Positions 8,238 to 15,756 of a DNA stretch of 64,000 nucleotides are shown here, piece by piece. Every line of letters begins with the position of its first letter. Within the stretch, counting starts at the first letter, position 1. The notes beneath the pieces were generated by a model. That model saw only the letters and a program-made list of their open reading frames with translations, did not search any database and had not been told where the DNA came from. The stretch comes from UBA7330 sp043554545 (GTDB lineage Bacteria > Bacteroidota > Bacteroidia > Cytophagales > Cyclobacteriaceae), in contig CP121337.1 in the NCBI GenBank assembly GCA_043554545.1, positions 3,534,001 to 3,598,000 on the forward strand. Reading direction: 5' to 3'. The translations under genes and the position numbers were made by a program.

Positions 8238-9650
8238 TTAACCTACCAAAATATCTTCCTTCATATACCTGATCTTGGAAACCGACCTCGATTTGAGTGC
8301 AAATACCAAAGTAATGGGCCCAAGCCTGCCCGTATACATGAGAATTGTCAGCAATATTTTCCCAAAAGGACTCAAGCTGGCTGTTATTCCTGTGCTTAAT
8401 CCTACCGTACCAAAAGCTGAGACCACCTCAAAAAGTATATCCATTAAAGTGAGCTCCTGATGGCCATGTCCTACAAAATAAATTTCTGTAACTAAGAGTA
8501 AAAAGACAAAAAGGCCGATCGTGAATATGGCAAAGAAAACGATTGAGGTTGCCCGTGACAGTGTTACCATTGGAATTCTTCTGGAAAACACATTGATATC
8601 CTTGTTGTTAGAAAACTGCTTCAATAAATTCTGTAGAAACAGCACAAAGGTTGTCGTTTTTATTCCTCCTCCACATGATCCCGGTGAGGCACCAACAAAC
8701 ATCAGGATAATCATGATAAATAAGGTTGGTTGTGACAGCGCTGAAATTTCTATTGAGTTAAACCCCGCTGTTCTTGCAGTAACTGATTGAAAAAGTGAAA
8801 CCACTACTTTTTCTAAGGGAGTAAATTTATCCAGGCTATTACCAGACTCAAGCAAATAGAAAATCAATGTACCAAATATTACCAGGGTACCCGTGGCAAA
8901 AAGCGTGATTTTGGAGTGGAGACTAAGTCGGGAAAAAAAGTGCTTCCCATGCCTGCTTACTTGTGTTTGAAGATCAAATATTACGATAAAACCTAATCCA
9001 CCTGAAATAATCAGCAAGATATTGACGGTATTAAAGTATCCATCTGTCGCATAACCCATGTAGCTATCTTCCAACAAGAAAAACCCTGCATTACAGAATG
9101 CAGAAATGCTGTGAAATGCTCCATAATAAAGCGATTGCTGAAGCGAAAAATCCTGAAAAAACCTAAGTGAAAGCAACAGCCAACCGGAAAGCTCCAAAAT
9201 AACTGTAAAAACAAAGACCGTACGAAGCAGCCTAACCAATTCATGTACAGGGTTTTGACTAAAAGTATCCACGAGAATATCTCTACCCGAAATGGACAAT
9301 TTTCCGACCAGTAAAAACATGAAAAAGGTACTAAAAGTCATGATTCCTAAGCCTCCCAATTGAATGAGACACAAGATGATGGCTTGCCCAAATAACGTGA
9401 AAGTTTGAGATGTTTCCGCAATCACAAGACCTGTGACACAGGTGGCAGAAGTAGCAGTAAAAAACGCATCAATAAAATCTAAAGAGCCCTCAGAAGAGGT
9501 AGCTGAAGGATGCATTAAAAGCCACGTTCCAATAAATATCACGATGGAAAAACTCAGTAAAATCATTCTTTGGGGATTGGTCAATAGCTCTTCTGAGATA
9601 AGCTTACTTATCCACGACCTTCCTTTGAATAACTTTAAGGCATCTATCAT
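8238..9650 (-). CDS. ktrB: KtrB/TrkH-type potassium transporter membrane subunit
   Basis: 470-residue polytopic membrane protein with four repeated M1-P-M2 units. All four selectivity-filter segments are visible: TCVTGL at about 70-75, FCNAGF, RTAGFN and GTVGLSTG, with the filter glycine in each. It moves K+ (and possibly Na+) across the inner membrane and works with the KtrA ring encoded immediately downstream. Length and filter pattern fit KtrB/TrkH rather than the larger Kup or Kdp systems. The fucosidase stop lies 50 bases upstream, and a 9-bp inverted repeat sits immediately before this start. Its place between sugar-catabolic genes is not explained by function and may be incidental. Confidence 0.92.
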   Translation of the reverse strand: MIDALKLFKGRSWISKLISEELLTNPQRMILLSFSIVIFIGTWLLMHPSATSSEGSLDFIDAFFTATSATCVTGLVIAETSQTFTLFGQAIILCLIQLGGLGIMTFSTFFMFLLVGKLSISGRDILVDTFSQNPVHELVRLLRTVFVFTVILELSGWLLLSLRFFQDFSLQQSLYYGAFHSISAFCNAGFFLLEDSYMGYATDGYFNTVNILLIISGGLGFIVIFDLQTQVSRHGKHFFSRLSLHSKITLFATGTLVIFGTLIFYLLESGNSLDKFTPLEKVVVSLFQSVTARTAGFNSIEISALSQPTLFIMIILMFVGASPGSCGGGIKTTTFVLFLQNLLKQFSNNKDINVFSRRIPMVTLSRATSIVFFAIFTIGLFVFLLLVTEIYFVGHGHQELTLMDILFEVVSAFGTVGLSTGITASLSPFGKILLTILMYTGRLGPITLVFALKSRSVSKIRYMKEDILVG

Positions 9651-9653
9651 ATT

Positions 9654-9677
9654 ATCCTAAAATAATCTTTTTAGGAT
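9654..9677 (-). promoter_or_regulatory. Inverted repeat in the ktrB leader
   Basis: A perfect 9-bp inverted repeat (ATCCTAAAA / TTTTAGGAT) with a 6-base loop lies 4 bases before the ktrB start and 24 bases after the fucosidase stop. There is no T-run on the - strand, so a classic terminator is unlikely. It could be an operator, a leader hairpin that hides the ktrB start, or a transcript-end stabiliser. This is seen directly; the role is inferred. Confidence 0.3.
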
Positions 9678-9700
9678 GAATCACGTTTATCGCAAGCTTA

Positions 9701-11116
9701 TTAATCGACTTCTATCTTGTACACCCAGGCATAATTTAAGTTGTCTGGAAGATTTGTAGAATGACTGATAATTAGTTTTTCACCCTCTTCTTTCCAGGAT
9801 AGACTTACATTACTCCCTAACAATTCAATCTTTGACCCCTTGGCCGGAGTGATGCTTTCCAGAACCAGTTGGCCTTCAGGCTTTGAAAGTGATATTGCAT
9901 AAACAATAGCCCCACCGTTCTTGCTTGTGAACCTTATGCTATCTCCCTGTTTATACCCTCCTTTGAATATCTCTGCTTCATAAATAGCTTCCTGGTTGAT
10001 AGTCATCCAGTCACCCATTGCTTTTAGCCTTTTAACACTTGGTTCCGGGATCACTCCCATAGCTGTTGGCCCTACATTGAGCAGGTAGTTACCTCCTTTG
10101 GCTACAATGTCAATCAGGTTGTGAATCAGCATCTTTTCTGACTTCCAGTTTTGGTCCTTCAGCTTATACCCCCAGCTATCATTCATCGTCATGCAGGACT
10201 CCCAAAAATATTCACTGATTCCTTCTAAAATTTCTTGCTCAGGCGTACCGAAATCGCCCATATACTCTTCCCCTTTATTCATTCCCTGCATGCCTTGTCT
10301 GCCTTTATCTACCCGGTTATTGATGATCAAATCAGGATCCAGTTTTCTTAAGTAAGTATATAGCGCTACTCCATTTTCATGTGTCCATTCAGGTATCCAT
10401 TCTCCATCAAACCAGAGTACATACGGATCATATTTTTCTACAAGTTCTGTTAGTTGAGGATATAGGTAATTATCTACATAATTCTGAAAATTAGGATTTT
10501 GTTTTTCTTTCGTATTGTAATCTGGATAGTGAGGGGCCTGTGCATCCGGATGGTGCCAATCCATGATTGAATGATAAAAGCACAATTTCACATCATATTT
10601 CTCGCATGCAACTTTTAATTCGCCTAATAAGTCCCTTTTGATAGGCGCAAAATCCATCACATCATATTCCGTCACCTTAGAATCCCACATGCTAAAACCA
10701 TCATGATGCTTGGAAGTAATCACAATGTATTTCATTCCAGCCTCCTTTGCTATCCTGACCCAGTTGTCGGCATCATATTTTACAGGATTAAAAGCTTTGG
10801 CATACTCCTCATACTCTTTTACTGGGATATCAGCCCTGTGCATGATCCATTCAGCGACACCTTTTACTGTTTCTCCTTGATACTCTCCGGCAGGAACAGC
10901 GTAGGGCCCCCAATGTATGAACATCCCAAATTTTGCCTGGGTCCACCATTGCATCCTTTTATTAAATGACGACTGAGATTCGTTAAGAATATCTTCAGTA
11001 GTATTGACTTGCTTTGGGGTCTCTTTATCCGTTTTCGCCTGGCAGCCCCACATGATTATGCTTCCGATTAACAAAATAGGAAAACATAGAATAATTAGTT
11101 TTCTAAAGTTGTTCAT
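9701..11116 (-). CDS. GH29 alpha-L-fucosidase, lipoprotein
   Basis: 471 residues. A lipoprotein signal ends IMWGC at Cys25, so the enzyme should be anchored in the outer or inner membrane. The GH29 catalytic barrel starts at WTQAKFGMFIHWGPYAVPAGEY and contains SKHHDGFSMW and the nucleophile motif LWFDGEW, with Asp237 the expected nucleophile. A short beta domain follows from about 385. It removes alpha-linked L-fucose from glycans by a retaining mechanism. The enolase-superfamily dehydratase lies upstream on the same strand with 212 bases between. Released fucose would fit the oxidative pathway suggested by the SDR/FAH pair. Family assignment is firm; linkage specificity is not readable. Confidence 0.93.
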   Translation of the reverse strand: MNNFRKLIILCFPILLIGSIIMWGCQAKTDKETPKQVNTTEDILNESQSSFNKRMQWWTQAKFGMFIHWGPYAVPAGEYQGETVKGVAEWIMHRADIPVKEYEEYAKAFNPVKYDADNWVRIAKEAGMKYIVITSKHHDGFSMWDSKVTEYDVMDFAPIKRDLLGELKVACEKYDVKLCFYHSIMDWHHPDAQAPHYPDYNTKEKQNPNFQNYVDNYLYPQLTELVEKYDPYVLWFDGEWIPEWTHENGVALYTYLRKLDPDLIINNRVDKGRQGMQGMNKGEEYMGDFGTPEQEILEGISEYFWESCMTMNDSWGYKLKDQNWKSEKMLIHNLIDIVAKGGNYLLNVGPTAMGVIPEPSVKRLKAMGDWMTINQEAIYEAEIFKGGYKQGDSIRFTSKNGGAIVYAISLSKPEGQLVLESITPAKGSKIELLGSNVSLSWKEEGEKLIISHSTNLPDNLNYAWVYKIEVD

Positions 11117-11135
11117 TTTGGGTGTTTTTAAGGTT

Positions 11136-11164
11136 TATATAGCAGTTTTACTATATATTTTTTT
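11136..11164 (+). terminator. AT-rich hairpin with T-run in the fucosidase leader
   Basis: TATATAG / CTATATA (7 bp, 8-base loop) is followed on the + strand by seven T residues. It lies 20-48 bases upstream of the - strand fucosidase start, inside its leader. Read on + it resembles a weak terminator; read on - it may simply be the AT-rich promoter region. Low confidence because the stem is all weak pairs except one. The rest of the gap to 11328 shows nothing I can support. Confidence 0.2.
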
Positions 11165-11328
11165 CAGCCAGAAAGTAAAACATTACCTTTATTAAAGTTA
11201 ATGAACTTTTCTGTCCTTATCTCACCCCAAGCGCCACAATTTCAAGAGATAAACCCACCACCAATAACCTGAAAGATTTATCTCTAGGCTAGCTAATTCT
11301 ATACAATCATAAATGCAAACAGCATTTT

Positions 11329-12624
11329 TTACCACCTCACTTTCTTAAACTCCCAGTCAGGTACCACCTTCCTCATCTCTACGAGGTCATCTCTTTTGGT
11401 AAGTCCGCACTTCAGATAATTATCATGCAATTTTTTCATTGCCCTTTGGTCGATTTCTACTCCAAGACCAGGCCCAGCAGGTACCTGAACAGCTCCTTCT
11501 TCGAACTTTATTCTACCACCCACAATAACCTCTTCAGACTGCCAGGGGTAATGCGTATCCAGGGCATAAGGTACTTCGGGTAACGCCGCACCCAGATGAG
11601 TCATAGCCGCCAATGAAATTCCTAAATGACTATTTGAGTGCATAGACAATTTCCTTCCAAAAGTCTGACACAGCTTTGAAAGCTCCATTGAGCTCCTCAA
11701 GCCTCCCCAAAAATGGTGATCACTAAGAATAATGTCTTCCGATCCAAGTGCTATACTGTTCGGAATATCTTCAAAACTTGTTGTGCACATATTAGTAGCC
11801 AACGGCATTTTTAGCAATTTTCTTGCTTCAGCCATGTGCTCCTGACCTCTTACAGGGTCTTCAAAGTATTCAAGGATACCTTCCATCATCTTACCATATT
11901 TAATGGCAGTTTCCAGTTTCCATATGGCATTTGGGTCATGGCGTAGCGGAACATTAGGGCCAAAGTGATTGAATAGTGTCTTGATAGCTGCTACTTCCTC
12001 CGCTGGTTCAAAAGCACCGCCTTTCAACTTAATAGATTGGAAACCAAATTCTTTTACCATCGCAATGGCCTGCTCAAGAATACCTTCCGGGTTAACTGCC
12101 TCTGCCTGTCTGGCTGCATCCCAGCCTGAAGCATTCGTGTCAGTTCCAAACTCAAGATCTCCACCTGCTCCTTCATATTTGTAAAAAAGATAAGCCGCAT
12201 AAGGGACACTATCTCTACGTTTTCCACCCAATAAATCAACTACCGGCCTTTCAAGTATTTTACCCATAATGTCCAGGCAGGCAACTTCAACTGAGCTGAA
12301 AACATGGACAATTTTTCGCTGATCCCACGGAGCATCACCACGCTGATGAGTAGTTTCCTCATCGAAATGACTTTCAATGAGGTCTCTGATTTGGTTCAAT
12401 TGAAAAGGATCCTGACCAATGAGAATTCCCTTTACATCTTCCAATGCTTCATTGATCTCGATATTACCAGGAATTTCGCTAATCCCAACTATGTTATCGT
12501 GGGTCACCACCTCTAATATTGTTCTTAGGGCAAATGGGGCATGTAGGCCTGCTGCATTAAGCAAAGGAGGATCTACCGTTGCAATAGGTGTAACAATGAT
12601 ATCCTTTATAGATAATCCCTTCAT
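11329..12624 (-). CDS. Enolase-superfamily sugar acid dehydratase, glucarate-dehydratase-like
   Basis: 431 residues, colinear with glucarate dehydratase throughout. Catalytic elements visible: KLK at 199-201, metal ligands Asp230, Asn232 and Glu255 (LRHDPNA, YFEDP), Asp302 in SDHHFWGG, and His329 in MHSNSH. These residues support abstraction of the alpha proton of a sugar acid and loss of water to give a 2-keto-3-deoxy acid. D-glucarate or galactarate (from uronic acids released by GH28) is the family default. Given the adjacent GH29 gene and the SDR/FAH pair, an L-fuconate or L-rhamnonate substrate is a reasonable alternative. No signal peptide, so it should be cytoplasmic. It begins 344 bases after the stop of the preceding operon, behind a terminator, so it likely has its own promoter. 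Confidence 0.88.
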   Translation of the reverse strand: MKGLSIKDIIVTPIATVDPPLLNAAGLHAPFALRTILEVVTHDNIVGISEIPGNIEINEALEDVKGILIGQDPFQLNQIRDLIESHFDEETTHQRGDAPWDQRKIVHVFSSVEVACLDIMGKILERPVVDLLGGKRRDSVPYAAYLFYKYEGAGGDLEFGTDTNASGWDAARQAEAVNPEGILEQAIAMVKEFGFQSIKLKGGAFEPAEEVAAIKTLFNHFGPNVPLRHDPNAIWKLETAIKYGKMMEGILEYFEDPVRGQEHMAEARKLLKMPLATNMCTTSFEDIPNSIALGSEDIILSDHHFWGGLRSSMELSKLCQTFGRKLSMHSNSHLGISLAAMTHLGAALPEVPYALDTHYPWQSEEVIVGGRIKFEEGAVQVPAGPGLGVEIDQRAMKKLHDNYLKCGLTKRDDLVEMRKVVPDWEFKKVRW

Positions 12625-12968
12625 ATTTTTAATTAATTCTTTATTTGATTCTAAAGTATATTTTGTTTTTCAACAGATAAAACTACGCCTCACTTTCAAG
12701 TCCTGCAATAATCACTTTTACATAACTAAATGCATGTAATCTTAAGCCAATAATTCCGCCAACAAAGACTAAATTCCCTATGGCCAGAATAAAAAGAGGA
12801 TCCTCCGTAAAATGTTGAATTCCAAGATTAATATTTATTCAGGGCGAAAAATTACTGACAGGGATTTTGTTAAATAAAAAACCAATCAGTTTACAAGATA
12901 AAAGGATTGGTTTTGAGTTCAAATAAATATTTAGACTTTAGAGATCAGTCAACCATCGAAAATCTAAA
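12625..12968. other. Intergenic region between two - strand transcription units
   Basis: 344 bases with no credible gene. It contains the terminator for the operon to its right (12876-12914) and must hold the promoter of the enolase-like gene. I found no TAnnTTTG match on the - strand here. Short AT-rich tracts are present but no repeat that I can support. Confidence 0.5.
12876..12914 (-). terminator. Rho-independent terminator of the polysaccharide operon
   Basis: Read on the - strand, a 10-bp perfect stem (AAAACCAATC / GATTGGTTTT) with a 17-base loop runs into six T residues. It lies 55 bases after the stop of the gene at 12969, at the end of a long run of tightly packed - strand genes. 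This supports a transcript end there. The loop is rather long. Confidence 0.5.
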
Positions 12969-13883
12969 CTAAGGTTTATTTCCCAATAGCTCCATTATCA
13001 AAACATTTTTGGTTGACTTTCGGTCATCCAATTCATTTTTAATTACTAAAGCAAGCTCTTTTGAAAGGGTCTCAGGAGAAAGCTTTTTCAGAAGCGCAAG
13101 CTGTGAAAAATAATTAAACTGGTTGAAATTTTTAACGAAGAAGTCCTGCACAAGGCTATCGCTAACGACATTTTCAGGCATAAACTCAATCGCATTTTTT
13201 GGATAATAGCCTTCCCCATATTCGATGGTTTTTAGCACTTCAGGTAAATATTCCTCAAATTCCTCAGCTGTAAAATGACTAATCAGAAAATAATTAATTT
13301 CCTGATCTCTCTGTGAGATCATCTGTTGAACAAGGGGTTTACTGAGCTTATTTAAAGTAGACTTTTGTATGCGATCTACTGCTGTTCCATGCGCAATATG
13401 CCAAAGGGTGTAGCAGGAGTAAACAGCCCCTTCAATTACATTGTCTTTAACTTCCTGTATCGTTGCGCCAGTTGTTCCATCCACCTCGGAAGTGCGTGTA
13501 TCCTGCACCAATTCTTCCTTTTTATAATTTCGCAAGACGGAATTTCTATTTCTTAGAATAGCCATCAGTTTTGCATAATCAGATGCAAGAAAAGGATCAT
13601 GGTCTAACTTTGTAAGAGGTTGCCCGGGAATCGTATCATATCTGACAAACCTGCCAATCTGATCCCAATAAAAATCAATCTCTACAGCATAGCACTTATC
13701 CTCCTCGCATATTGGGGTGAAAAGGTAGGACTGATAACCTTTAAGCATATCCAGACTATCAAAAACTGGACTTATATCAAACTCCGTTGAATCTGAAAGT
13801 TGGATAAAAGAACTATTATCAAAGGGTTCTTTCTCATTTTCAAATAAAAACAGAATTACCAATAAACCAATCAGTCTGATCAT
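12969..13883 (-). CDS. Uncharacterised exported protein with ApbE-type flavinylation motif (DGTTGAT)
   Basis: 304 residues that I do not recognise as a named family. The N-terminus is short and hydrophobic (residues 1-14), consistent with export or a membrane anchor. Residues 135-141 read DGTTGAT, matching the Dxx(S/T)GA(S/T) signature at which ApbE attaches FMN to a Thr in NqrC/RnfG-type domains; Thr141 would be the acceptor. A Cys pair (C60, C65) and a conserved-looking segment with DHDPF precede it. A helical Leu-rich region follows from about 175, with Glu- and Leu-rich repeats. The ATG overlaps the FAD oxidoreductase stop by 4 bases (ATGA), so translation is coupled. Together this suggests a flavin electron-transfer partner for that oxidoreductase (inference). 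No apbE is in the window. Confidence 0.7.
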   Translation of the reverse strand: MIRLIGLLVILFLFENEKEPFDNSSFIQLSDSTEFDISPVFDSLDMLKGYQSYLFTPICEEDKCYAVEIDFYWDQIGRFVRYDTIPGQPLTKLDHDPFLASDYAKLMAILRNRNSVLRNYKKEELVQDTRTSEVDGTTGATIQEVKDNVIEGAVYSCYTLWHIAHGTAVDRIQKSTLNKLSKPLVQQMISQRDQEINYFLISHFTAEEFEEYLPEVLKTIEYGEGYYPKNAIEFMPENVVSDSLVQDFFVKNFNQFNYFSQLALLKKLSPETLSKELALVIKNELDDRKSTKNVLIMELLGNKP

Positions 13884-15742
13884 TTGACACTTTCGGTCTC
13901 CATGAGTGTACCACCCATGTTATAATTCTGAATAAAAGGCAAGTCAGGATCACCGACACCTTTTTGCATCAACTTCTCAAGCTCATCAAAATAATTCAGG
14001 TAAACATCTCTCGGCTCAGCCTGATGCTCAGCAGCAACAGAAGCTGCCATACCCACGACTTCTCCCATCATTCCACCTGTACGCATCAACCGAACAGTAC
14101 CTAGTGCCACGTGCGATACGCTTATATCTCTTCCAGCCATCATCAGGTTTTTAATATTTTTAGAATAAAGGCATCTGTATGGAATTGGGTACGGATAGAT
14201 TTTGATGTGCTTCGCAATAGATCTGAATGCCTCCCCCTCAAATTTTTCCAGGTTCTCTTCATCCGGGTAATGTAGGTCGATGGTCCAGGAGGTGGGCGCT
14301 GTACCATCTGGTAATATTTCCTGATTCCGAAGTTCATTTTCCGTCAATATAAAATCACCAACCAGCCTTCTGGACTCCCTTTTTCCTCCGACGTAAGCCA
14401 CCCAGGTCAGCTTTTCATTGGTGAATTTCTCCTTGTTTGAATAATCATTCTTTAAATAGGACCAATTGGAATAAACAACAATCAAACCGTAATCCCTGAT
14501 AAATTCTGTTTCCCTGATCATGTCTTTACCCATTCCAGTTTCCCAATCCCAATCGCCACGCGTAATCGCAAAGGCTTTATCATCACTCCAGGGCAAACCC
14601 CATTCGATGTCAGGAAATTCGACCGGTTGATCAGTATCTTTCGAGAACCACTGTACCGAAATTCCCATGGTAAGATTATCAGCTTCTTCAGGAGCCGTAG
14701 GCTCATTGAACCTGGAACGGCTTTCTCTTCCAGTCATGTATTCTGCACCTGCCAGATAACCGATCGTTCCATCTCCTGTACAATCCGCAAACAATGGGGC
14801 ATTAAATGCTAGTTTTTCTCCAGTTTCCAGATTTTGTGCAAACACTTTGGTAATCCTGTCATCCTTCGTTTCTACTTGATTGGCATGATGATTCAGAAAT
14901 AAGGAGATGTTAGATTCATCCAGCACGGCCTGCAATTTCTTGTCATCTTCATAGTAGTCTTTAGGTTGAGCATTTCCCCCTCGTTCAGGTCCTATTTCAT
15001 TGACCAGATTGCCAATATTAGGATAAGGTTCCAAATTAATTCTTGCACCTAAATGCACGCGAACCTCAGAGCTGTTGTTCCCACCTAACACAGGCCTGTT
15101 CTGAATAAGGGCAACCTTGATACCTAGCCTTGCCGCAGAGATCGCGGCACAGGTACCGGCCATTCCTCCTCCCACTACCACAAAGTCATATTCGCTTTCC
15201 TTGGGCTCTTTGTCAAAGCCCAATAAATCATTCCGCAGTTTCTCCATTCCCTCCAAAGTATTAGGAGGTGTATCATTTTTAGCGGCAGTAAAATAGATGG
15301 CGTCACATCTGCCATCAAAGCCGGTCAGATCGTGAAGCGTAAGCTGTACACTTGATGAATTAACTTCCACCTCACCACCATCGATCCAGGACCAATTTCT
15401 ATCGGTCACCCCAAATTTTTGTGGTAAAGGCTTGCCATCAATCAAGACCTGGAACTGACCGGCAGGAACATCGGACCACTGGGCATTCCAGTTTCTTGTT
15501 CTTATAAATACCCTGTATTTACCTTTCGATGGGAATGTCACTGTGGTGGTTGCATCCGCAACGGGAGCTCCCATCCCATGAGCCAATAAATAGGGTGAGC
15601 CCATGACGTCCATGGATTGTTGATCAATAAACCAACCGCCTTTGGTTTGGAAACTTTCAGTCTCAACATAGACGGCTTTGTCTTTGCTGAAGACAGCTGA
15701 TACACATATAAGACAGAGTAGGGATAATATTAATATTTTCAT
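13880..15742 (-). CDS. Secreted FAD-dependent oxidoreductase (FAD_oxidored family)
   Basis: 620 residues from ATG at 15742, which gives a clean Sec signal (MKILILSLLCLICVSAVFS). An ATG 9 codons further upstream would overlap the esterase gene. An N-terminal beta-rich segment (about 25-155) resembles a carbohydrate-binding sandwich. The FAD Rossmann motif GGGMAG is at 191-196, followed by RPVLGGNNSSEVRVHLGA, the hallmark of the PF12831 family, and a C-terminal MMAGRDISVSHVA segment. Family members occur beside glycan-degrading genes in Bacteroidota and Planctomycetes; their reaction is mostly unknown. The substrate may be a sugar or uronate oxidised in the periplasm. It is coupled downstream to the DGTTGAT protein. 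The fold is firm; the reaction is unknown. Confidence 0.85.
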   Translation of the reverse strand: MKILILSLLCLICVSAVFSKDKAVYVETESFQTKGGWFIDQQSMDVMGSPYLLAHGMGAPVADATTTVTFPSKGKYRVFIRTRNWNAQWSDVPAGQFQVLIDGKPLPQKFGVTDRNWSWIDGGEVEVNSSSVQLTLHDLTGFDGRCDAIYFTAAKNDTPPNTLEGMEKLRNDLLGFDKEPKESEYDFVVVGGGMAGTCAAISAARLGIKVALIQNRPVLGGNNSSEVRVHLGARINLEPYPNIGNLVNEIGPERGGNAQPKDYYEDDKKLQAVLDESNISLFLNHHANQVETKDDRITKVFAQNLETGEKLAFNAPLFADCTGDGTIGYLAGAEYMTGRESRSRFNEPTAPEEADNLTMGISVQWFSKDTDQPVEFPDIEWGLPWSDDKAFAITRGDWDWETGMGKDMIRETEFIRDYGLIVVYSNWSYLKNDYSNKEKFTNEKLTWVAYVGGKRESRRLVGDFILTENELRNQEILPDGTAPTSWTIDLHYPDEENLEKFEGEAFRSIAKHIKIYPYPIPYRCLYSKNIKNLMMAGRDISVSHVALGTVRLMRTGGMMGEVVGMAASVAAEHQAEPRDVYLNYFDELEKLMQKGVGDPDLPFIQNYNMGGTLMETESVK

Positions 15743-15756
15743 AGGTGCCAAATAAA

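Noticed and set aside
9654..9677. The inverted repeat before ktrB as the fucosidase terminator
   Set aside because: No T-run follows the stem on the - strand and it lies almost on the ktrB start, so it is listed only as a regulatory candidate.
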